64,000 nt of DNA, from contig CM060731.1 in assembly GCA_030704615.1 (NCBI GenBank), positions 58,446,756 to 58,510,755 of the forward strand, in the 5' to 3' direction. The notes beneath the pieces were generated by a model. The model was not told the origin of the DNA. It did no database searches and saw only the letters and a program-made list of their open reading frames with translations. This document shows, in pieces, positions 55,901-64,000 of this stretch; the first letter of the stretch is position 1, and the number at the start of each line of letters is the position of its first letter. Source of the DNA: Takakia lepidozioides. Lineage: Eukaryota; Streptophyta; Takakiopsida; Takakiales; Takakiaceae. Made by a program: the position numbers and the translations under genes.

Positions 55901-58900
55901 GTGTGGGCTGTGTGGTGGTGGTGGGGGGGGGGGGGGGGGTTGGGGTTGAAGGTTAACAATGTATTAAGAGCTCAGCCAAGCTATGCCAGAGATCTGGATG
56001 CTATGGTAGGGCCGTTGATGCAGGCGATAAACACAATGCACCACCGCTGCTACTCAATTATTGAGGTGGGTGTTTTATTCCAACTTTGATTAGATCTGCT
56101 TTGGTTCATCAATGACCGGTTCGTTTCTCCATTTGCCCTTGTGGCCGCATTTAAAGTGTATGAACAGTGTCTGTGACCATGGTGGACCCTGTGTTGAGGT
56201 GCAATTCTGTGGTGAGAATTGGGTTGCAAGTTCCCAGTCTAGAGAAGATGTCTGTTTTAGGGAGCACATCAGTAGGTGGGTACCTTGATAGAAGAGGATT
56301 GTGCGGTTGTTTTGTCTAGCTTTCATGTGTGCTTGACTCATGGGGGCTCTGTTCTACTGCCACCTGGCATCTTAGAGTGCTGGAAGAGCCCTACAGTTTC
56401 GAAGTAGATGTTCCTGTAGGTTCTCTGTTTAAGAGCAGCTGTTCAGTGGGAAAAGGAAAGGGTGGACTCCTGCTGAAGCAAGCGTAAATTATGGTGTCTC
56501 TTTACCCTGAAGGGCTACTGCCTTCGGTTTGGAAGGTGGACTGTACGATAGACACTTTGCAATGGTTGAATGAACTGCAGATATGTCCAGTATGTTCCTT
56601 TGTATCTGAAAAGCCTGTGCTTGCATATATTTTTGACTGGCTGGGTTTGTATGTTGGATGGACACAGTCCCAAAAGGGTCAGTTAGGCCACGACGTCATG
56701 GGGGTGAAAGCTATGAAGAAACAGTTGATAGAGGTGAGTTGTTTCCTTTTTCCTTTTGAGTAGCCCAGCCCCTAGTGGAGAGCAGTAGATGATGGACTAA
56801 GTTGGATGCGCAGATTGATCCCTCACCAAAGGCTGCCAAGGTTTCCCAGCATTGGCTCTCAGCATTGGCTCTCAGCATTGGCTGAAAGAGCTTCCATGTG
56901 AGTTGAGTGAAATAGTATGGACATTTACAGAGGACATTATGGGGAGACAATTATGATGGTTTTATACTCCACACCCACTATGTATGACATAGCATATGAG
57001 CTTCGTGAATGTCTGTCACCGTTTAACTTTCCTTCTCTCAGGTAGACCAAGTATTGGACTGTGTTTCTGCTCAATGGTGAGTGAGGGAGAAGTCAGCATC
57101 CAGATCATGAATTGTGAGTGTGACCTGTAGTCAAAAGGCAAAATGATGGATATTTTGGTTGGCAGGTAGTGGAGTATTTGGACGATGTTATTATGGCCCT
57201 CAATGCTTTTGTTGGTGCCTATCCACCAGCTGCTTCAATATTGGTCTCTGCTGGAGTTTCTGAGTAATTTCTCTGCTCTCTCTCTCTCTATATCGCTGAT
57301 GTACCCCTCAATATTTACTTTTGAACTCTGGCTCTGCCATATGCTAAATTGCTGGCAGTGGGATACTCACTCTCCTGGGGCTGCCCTTGGGGTTTCAAGT
57401 TTTAACCTACCCGTGTGTGAAACTGTGTGACGTTTCCACCTTGCTCATGCACGGCCAATGATAACTTGTTACAGGTGTGATTCATTTAAGGTCTGGGAGT
57501 TACATGTCAGGAAGCACAGCACTATTTCTGATCGGGTTTCAACGTAGACATGTCGGTTCAATCAGATGCAGTCGTTTACGTACTGCTTACCATTGTGCCC
57601 CTCTCCCCCTCCCCCCCAGTTCTTTTCTCTTCGCCCGTTTCTGGTGGCCACATAGTGGGTTTCATCTACTTCAACTCTTCAGTGTCTGAAATTCAGTATC
57701 CGTCTCTTTGCTGATGTATTTCTCTCTCTCTCTATCGTCGTTCATCGGATTATATTCTGGTCTGACTGGTGCTTATCGAAGTAAGAATTCTCCAATTGTT
57801 GTGCAGGAGCAGAGTTGACTCGTTTCTTCCCTCTCTGGCATCCATCCATGACTCTATGTTACCAACTCTTTGCATGGGGTTTGCTGCCCTTGGCAGCCCA
57901 CCCTCATCATCTTCCAGGACATGGAACTCTAAGGAAGATATAGAGGTGGCTGCTCAGCTGCTAGTGAAACGACTGAAACTGAGACTTATCGATTTTTCCT
58001 GGAACTTGTTGCGTACATGCTATCTTGGTGAGCAAGCTCTTGAAGACGCAGATTTTCCTCCCTTACGTGTACAGCAGGGCAGAGATGGAGGGAGTAAGGC
58101 CACAGAGTATCCAGCAATGAAGGGCAATCTGGTGCAAGCTGCCTTGGCCCTAGCTTTGGGGTCAGGTGAGAGTGATGGAAACGGAACCCTGGCATCTGTT
58201 GCCCCTGTTAACCAAATGTCAACCACTGGGGCTTTGTTGCGAAGTATTGACAGAAGGCATGGGCTGCGTCAGATAATCCACGAGCTCTGTCAAAGTGGTA
58301 TGTACATTGTTAGTACAGTAATAGATGTGGCTATCTCACTTTATCTTTGCTTACCTGTCAAGTTCGGAGTTCACTATGCTCGAACATATTCATTAGAGTA
58401 GTAAAGGTCGTGCTTTGAGACTTGAAGCTCCACTTGAGCTCCTTAAAAATAAGGAGCTTCTTTGTTGCACAGGCGAGAAACTGAGTGTTTTATTGGCTGG
58501 TTGCAGATGCTATTCTACTTGATGATGCACAGTGTGAGCGTCTACTTGCATTAATTGCTGATAATCATCCTAGCAAGTTGCAAACTTCCAGGAGACAGGC
58601 TGCAAATGTCTCAGATTTGCCAAAACCATCAATTCCAGATCAGAAGGATGAGGCAGTTTTCCTGCAATCGAAAATCAGCCAAGTCAAGGATCTGTTCCCT
58701 GGCTATGGAGATGGATTTGTAGCTGCATGCCTGGAAGCCTATGACAATGACCCTGAGAAAGTGATTCAACAAATTTTAGATGGCAAACTTCACCCAGACC
58801 TTGCATCTCTGGACGTCACACTTTCAAACAAACCCAGCTACACAGCCAACAACAGCAGAGATAAAGGAAAAGGGAAGCTCGTAGAGGAGCCAAGTGTTTA

Positions 58901-60261
58901 TGAGAAAGGTAGAATCCTAAAATCTGAAGAAAGAGACATTACTGCAAGAGTTTTGCCACTGTCATCGACAGGGACTACGGCTGGGGTTGCTGACGTGGGA
59001 CTGTCCAGTAAAGGGCCACCACCTGACTCCCCACTTGTATCACAGGAGGGGATGAAGGGTCAACCTGCAAGCTTGAATCATGGGCGATTTATGAGGCGTG
59101 ATAAGGTAGATGATAATTTCAATGAGCTTCTAACTAGGAGAGCAAAAGATGAAGCATTCTCTGCAACAGTGAGGGCTGGGAAGCAATATGACTATGAGGA
59201 TGAGTATGATGATTCCTTTGATGACTTGGCCGGTACATATCTGACCAATTTTGGGGAAGAGGAGACTGAGAACTTGGCTGATTTGAGTAAGCGCCGCTCC
59301 ATGCACAGTGACATCTCACAGGAGGACTCTGATTGGGCAACCAACAGTAGACGACGGCCTTCGGGAAGGGGTACGTTGCACCAAGTAGTACCAGGTGATA
59401 TCTCAAACCAGAGCTCTAACAGGAGGACAAACAATGGACAAGGTCCTTCCAAAGGAATTTTATCGCTGCCAAACCAGTTGGGCATGGGACGTAATGGTTC
59501 AGGTAATTCGGACAGAGGAAGCAACTCCGGGACCTTGGAAAGAGGGAAACTGGGTGAAAGCCGTACATATGCCGTTGTGGCACCTAGTAGCAGCAGGTTG
59601 GCGTCACTTAGTCAGAGACCAGCTGGCCTAACTACATCAACTAAGCCAGTAGGTCAAATTGAAAGTCCAAGTGCACCAAGTGGGCCCACTGATGACCAAT
59701 CTTTCTCCACAGCATCAAATGGGACCAGCCGCACCCAGCAAAAGAGAGGGAAGGGGAAAATTGAATCCACTACCAAGTTCTATCTTAAGGATGGGAAACT
59801 CTACAACTATAAGGTAAGACTGTCGTTATGTTTGGAAGTTAAAGTACTTGGCTAAGTTCTCAGTACAGTGCTTAGCCACATGAGTTTTTTTCCCTAATCT
59901 CGCCCCATATTGTTTGTAGACTTGCTCACCTACATTCTTTGAGTACTGTATGATGGATTCTTGTTCCTGGTGGTGCTGTTTCTAGGTGGTGGGTGCAGAG
60001 GCCGGGTTCGCAAGTGTGGAAGAATTTGAAGCTTCCAAGAGAGAGGAAGAAGCAATACTCTTTGGGCTGGGATCTGGGGGGAATGTACCTGCTGCAATGG
60101 CAGAAGCAAGGGATAGTGGAAACTTTGATGGAGGGACTTCTATGGCGGCAGCTGGTCGTGGACCCCCAAACATAGGGCACCACTTAAAGAAAGATAACAA
60201 CAAACATCGGAGAAAGGAGCAGGCAATGAAAAAGCATTTTGGTGGCCTTGCGGGGTTGTAA
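52922..60261 (+). CDS. ASCC2-like CUE-domain protein, ten exons
   Basis: ASCC2 is the ubiquitin-binding subunit of the ASC-1 complex, used in alkylation repair and ribosome quality control in animals; the plant role is inferred. Exons: 52922-53444, 53917-54076, 55197-55255, 55439-55533, 55952-56065, 56668-56733, 57166-57263, 57807-58297, 58507-59813, 59986-60261. All introns are GT-AG, phases agree, total 1062 codons. The N-terminus is Ser-rich, then LPQDDAVATGLG, DTYLCFRRRWYD, SRRVFMLLYRL, KRVLDLPKLLDVCAVY, and VVEYLDDVIMALNAFVGAYPPAA. The CUE domain is at about residues 588-632 (SQVKDLFPGYGDGFVAACLE), followed by the acidic YDYEDEYDDSFDD motif near 763 and a basic C-terminus (KHRRKEQAMKKHFGG). 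Exon 6 (66 bases) is the least certain. Longer than human ASCC2 (757) through the low-complexity segment in exon 9. Confidence 0.92.
55922..55940 (+). repeat. poly(G) run near a splice acceptor
   Basis: About 18 G, broken only at the start by a T, ending roughly 12 bases before the acceptor of ASCC2-like exon 5 (AAG at 55949-55951). It replaces the usual pyrimidine tract. Confidence 0.9.
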
Positions 60262-61967
60262 GTGTATCTGCTTGGGAGCTCAAACCTTCTGCAAGCACCG
60301 TCTTCCAGGGGAGCACAAATTAAAAGTATCATCTCCCTCCTGATCTCAAAAGCCTTCCTCATCAAAAAAATTCTGTTTTCACTGAGCTTGGGAGACCTGA
60401 ACTGGTTCTGTCCAGATCTGTAAATCTGAATAAGACCTCTTTGCACGTAATATAGGCATGAGGAGTTGAGTGCTATCCCACCTAGGGCCGACTAGTGGTA
60501 AATGGATTTTGATCACCGTTTATCAAGTCGAACGGAATGAATGATTAGAGCACCAGGTGCTGGAAAAAACCCTTTTCATGTCCCATCAGGCTGTCCTGCG
60601 ACTTCTAATTGTGTAATGGACAATTTTAGGGGAAGGTCAAATGACCTTAACCCTTAAAGGACGAGCTAACTTTTGGCAGTTTTCCCAAAAACCAGTATAT
60701 ACCCTGCATTGCCTAGCTGTAATTTCCCACCCCCATACATCCACCTAGATGAACCATTCCATGTCATCCCTACTGAAGACATGAATGTGAAATTCCTGGC
60801 AGATTTGACCGTTCCATTTATGGGGTTATAACAAAAGAAAAAGGGCAAGTTGAAACCAAAGCCAAAATAGGAGAACAGAAACAGCTTTGACCATGCATGT
60901 TTGGTGAATTTCTTAATTTTCTTGGGTGAATGCCTCCAAATTCTGAATAAGGGGCAAATAACAGGTCATCTCCCAAAATTTCAGACCGAAATAGCCAAAA
61001 TATGGGGGGGGCAACATATACTGACCGCATGAATCTCGATTCAGTATCGTACCACATTGGGTAAGTACAGTAACTTGGATCTGTTCCCAATGCAAAGGGC
61101 CTTCCAAAAAACAATTGATTCACAGGGAATTTGCAAGCCTGGATGGGGCATATTGGCAAATTTCCGGCCATTGCCAATTCAGGCAGTTGGGTGCTGGACC
61201 GGTGGGTTCTCCGGCCACTTTGTTTCGGGCCATGTCAGGCAAAAACCCAGGGTGCACTCAGGGCCAGAATGAAAACCCAAAGTTTGCCGTGAATCGCCGG
61301 TGACCACATGGCTCCTACCCAACCCGCCCAACTGCCTGGGGTCAACCACTTTATCTCTTCCCTGCAGCATGACAAGCTCTCTCTGGGTGACAGCAAAAAA
61401 CCCGAACTGAGGGGGGTTCGAACCCCCGGATCTGCCTGTATGTGCAGACAGTCCCCCCCCCCAAGCAGCCATACAGCCCCTACACCCCAAGAATGCAACA
61501 AACCCCTGGAAACCCCCAAAACCGGCAACCACTTAACCAAATTGAAGAAACCTGTGCCATGTGATCATGCACTCCCAACCAAAACAACAAAGACAAAACC
61601 CCAAACAACCCAGCAATGCAACCCCGGGCTGAACACCAGTCAATCCAGCGACACCAAAACTCATCAGAACTCGAAATCCCACTTGTTCATCAAAACACGA
61701 CAGGCAGAACCCCGTCACACACATGCCAGACTCCACATGCAAACCCCTGCCATACAACAAGCGCCAAAGCACTGTAAAACACAGAACCATTACACAGGCA
61801 TCACACAGGACGCCCCACAAAGTGCAAGCTACATTCACAGGCAGAAGTCAAGAACAAACTTGGAAAGCCAGACTACCTCTCTCGAATACAATGGGCCTCC
61901 CTCCAACACGCACCAAGACACAGAAACAAATCCTGGCATTGCGGACAGTAGTGATGCGTCCGCCGAT
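60262..61967. other. 3' flank of the ASCC2-like gene, no gene
   Basis: The first few hundred bases are probably 3' UTR. A 224-codon frame at 61308-61979 is a low-complexity K/T/Q/P-rich reading with no domain. A GGGGTTCGAACCCCC palindrome lies at 61417-61435. Confidence 0.4.
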
Positions 61968-63058
61968 CCTCGGCACTAAGTCCCAAGCCATTTCAGGATA
62001 GTGCCACGGGCCCGGGCTCCCGTGCTCATGCCCGTGCTGGCTTGTTCCTGGCTCCCTGCCACGTCGGCTCCTCCTGATCACTGCCCTGCCTTCTAGCTAG
62101 CTCCCTGCCACGTCGCGAAGTAGCTAGATAGATCTAGATGTCAAACGAGATACTGTAATCACAACTTTGGGCTTAAGCGGAGCCCGCGAGGAAAAATGAT
62201 AAGTAGTTTCTGCCATCCGAACTGCCATCTAGACTGGGTTGTGGGGTGAAGCAAGTCTGCTTGCAAGCAGGGTGCACGCAGTTGGAACCACTCATAGTTG
62301 CAACCCATCAAAGTTCAAGCTGTACATGGCCTTGGGAGTCAGCCCTCGGGATCAAGCTTGTCAAATAAGGTAATCGACGAGTCCGCTGCAGGTATCAATG
62401 AGATGAAAACACTGGTCAACGGAGGACGTAGAAGGGACGGGACGGTTGGTATGATCGTGTCGATCTAATTCCTGGAGAGTGCATGTCGAATTCGGGGCCC
62501 ATCACCCTTTCTCGTCCAAGTCCAGACTCCAGACATCTTGAACATGAGGTCAATGGACTGACAGAGACGTCCAGATTCATAGTGCACAGTTCTGAAGTGG
62601 GAGCTGCTGATAGCTTCACGTCCATCCTACACGTCTGACTTATCACACTCTCTAACTCGGAAAAGTAGCAAAACTCTCTAAAGCTGGTCTTCCTCCAGAT
62701 CTTGGTGACATATCTGTTCCCGACTAACCGGTCGAAGAAATGACTTCATGCTCTTGAAAATGAGTACTTCAGAATAGAATGCTTATAAGCCAGTGCGTTG
62801 GCTTCCATCACTTCCTTATGGGAAACTGGGACCCAGACAACAGTAACCTCCTGCACTAATAACTTGCTCCAATATGATCGGCCTGGTGTTGGGGCGTCGA
62901 CATCAAGCGGAGCCCGCGGGCCAGCAAGAGCGCATGGGAGCGCGTCCCAGGAGGAGCTGACCTGGTAGCGGGGCCAGCCAGCAGCCCAGCCCGGGCATGA
63001 GGACGGGAGCCCGGGCCCGTGGCACTATCCTGAAATGGCTTGGGACTTAGTGCCGAGG
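61968..63058. mobile_element. Mutator-like (MULE) inverted-repeat element, 1091 bp
   Basis: Left end CCTCGGCACTAAGTCCCAAG is repeated in inverse at the right end (CTTGGGACTTAGTGCCGAGG). The arms match with few differences for about 100 bases (GGATAGTGCCACGGGCCCGG). They are flanked by a perfect 9-bp duplication TCCGCCGAT (61959-61967 and 63059-63067), the hallmark of Mutator-like elements. No transposase. The 800-bp interior has minus-strand open stretches I cannot assign, so capture of host sequence is possible. Confidence 0.92.
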
Positions 63059-63284
63059 TCCGCCGATGGCACTGGACACACAACCATCGAAGGGTAGAAT
63101 GCATGATTTGGTGCACATCTGAAGCCTGTGGCACCAACAGAGTGGTCGTTTCCAACGAAGCGCAAGTGTCTGCTGTAAGTGAATGAGCCGTGGCCAAACA
63201 AAACTTCAAGTGGGACATAGCTCAACGGCCCATACTCTTTATGGCGGATACATGCACAATGTATGAATTCACCAACAACCAACA

Positions 63285-63478
63285 TGTAGCCCAGTGGTAA
63301 TCACATACCACGTTGGATGTGGTTGTGGGTTCAAATCTGGTGTGTCATGAAGGTGTCCACCTTCTGGAAGGCAGTAGTCCTTTGGGGTCGTGACACCATA
63401 AGTTACTCTCCCTTCGAGAGGCTTCATACTCTACGAATTCACCATAGTGGTATCAACAAAAAAAAAAAAAAAAAAAAC
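63285..63478 (+). mobile_element. tRNA-derived SINE with poly(A) tail
   Basis: A box A-like TAGCCCAGTGGT and a box B GGGTTCAAATC lie about 35 bases apart, as in a tRNA-type RNA polymerase III promoter. The body (GTCATGAAGGTGTCCACCTTC) is shared with the minus-strand copy at 52430-52532. It ends in a run of about 21 A. No target duplication was identified. Confidence 0.75.
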
Positions 63479-64000
63479 ATTGTGCCATCACTTGTGGATT
63501 TTCAGATGCGTGCTATAAGCTCGAAAAATTATACTTAAAAAATACGGTAGGGCAATATCCTTTCACCCAATTTTTTTTTTTAAAAGGGTCACAAAAAATC
63601 TAGAGTTTTACTTTAAAAGTTAATGTAATAAAGGGTTTTATTTATAGTATAATGTATCCATCCCTCATATTTCATCCAGAGTACAAAAGATTCGAAGGAA
63701 AGTTGGCTATAAATGGGGAATATCAAGGCAGCCTTTTGATTTGATGAATAAACCTGTTCTACCCAAAATCTGGGGGTCTTTCCATTATGGTGTTTTTGAA
63801 TTGGTTCTCTAAAGGTAGAGGTCACCTGAAGTTCAAATATGATTCCACTGATACAGTGGATTGATGTTGAGACCATAATCTCAACAGTGACTATGACAAA
63901 TTTGAACCATCTCAGAACATGTACTCTTTAGATCCAAGTGATGCTGCGGCTTTGAATGAGTTCGTGGCTAATGAAAGTTAAACTTTTCTTTGGGTCCGGC
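63479..64000. other. AT-rich end of window, no supported feature
   Basis: AT-rich sequence with a T run at 63572-63581. No coding evidence; the minus-strand frame at 63613-63876 is unremarkable. Confidence 0.4.

Noticed and set aside
61417-61435. tRNA gene or SINE box B (GGTTCGAACCC)
   Set aside because: The sequence is a G/C palindrome. No box A or acceptor stem could be placed at proper distance on either strand.
61308-61979. 224-codon hypothetical protein
   Set aside because: Low-complexity K/T/Q/P reading, no domain, and its end runs into the terminal repeat of the MULE.

Overview
The window is nuclear DNA of a land plant. The evidence is two interrupted genes with consistent plant-style splice sites (a CAD1/NSL1-type MACPF gene and an ASCC2-like CUE-domain gene), several PPR-DYW loci, an A-type cytochrome P450 exon, a plant-type V-ATPase subunit d first exon, and Ty3/gypsy retroelements including a chromodomain one. 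The PPR copies (PLS type, with phrases such as MYAKCGSM and AGYAQHGCGREAL) look most like those of seed-free plants (bryophyte, lycophyte or fern). That placement is inference; the species is not identified.

Layout. 1-13334: pieces of one Ty3/gypsy family, interrupted by a 500-N assembly gap. From left to right they are a minus-strand internally deleted copy; a plus-strand half element (RNase H, integrase, CACAGCC tandem repeat, about 4 kb of extra 3' ORFs, polypurine tract, 3' LTR); then, joined head to head, a minus-strand half element (protease-gag, a leader ORF that starts inside the LTR, primer-binding site, 5' LTR). 13335-15027: a decayed chromodomain retroelement, apparently the insertion target of the first family. 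15028-20453: LTR-like and unassigned DNA, a SWIM-zinc-finger gene remnant, a hAT-like element with target-site duplication, and the last exon of a P450. 20600-25526: a PPR remnant, then a PPR-DYW gene whose array is open but whose DYW tail is broken, with a small divergent ORF. 26539-29935: short inverted-repeat elements, including a perfect nest of two hAT-like elements.

31679-39159 (minus): an eight-exon MACPF gene, in frame throughout (593 codons), with an antisense LINE fragment in its largest intron and two tandem copies of its last-exon end downstream. 41076-41193: an orphan first exon of V-ATPase subunit d. 42217-50274: a heavily decayed PPR gene, a frameshifted LEA-like gene, and a second PPR gene with open array and broken DYW tail, again with the divergent neighbour. 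51641-52532: a second SWIM remnant and a SINE copy.

52922-60261 (plus): a ten-exon ASCC2-like gene, in frame throughout (1062 codons). 61968-63058: a Mutator-like element with perfect 9-bp target duplications. 63285-63478: a second SINE copy with a poly(A) tail. The two intact genes are unrelated housekeeping/defence loci set in a repeat-rich landscape. There is no operon-like organisation.
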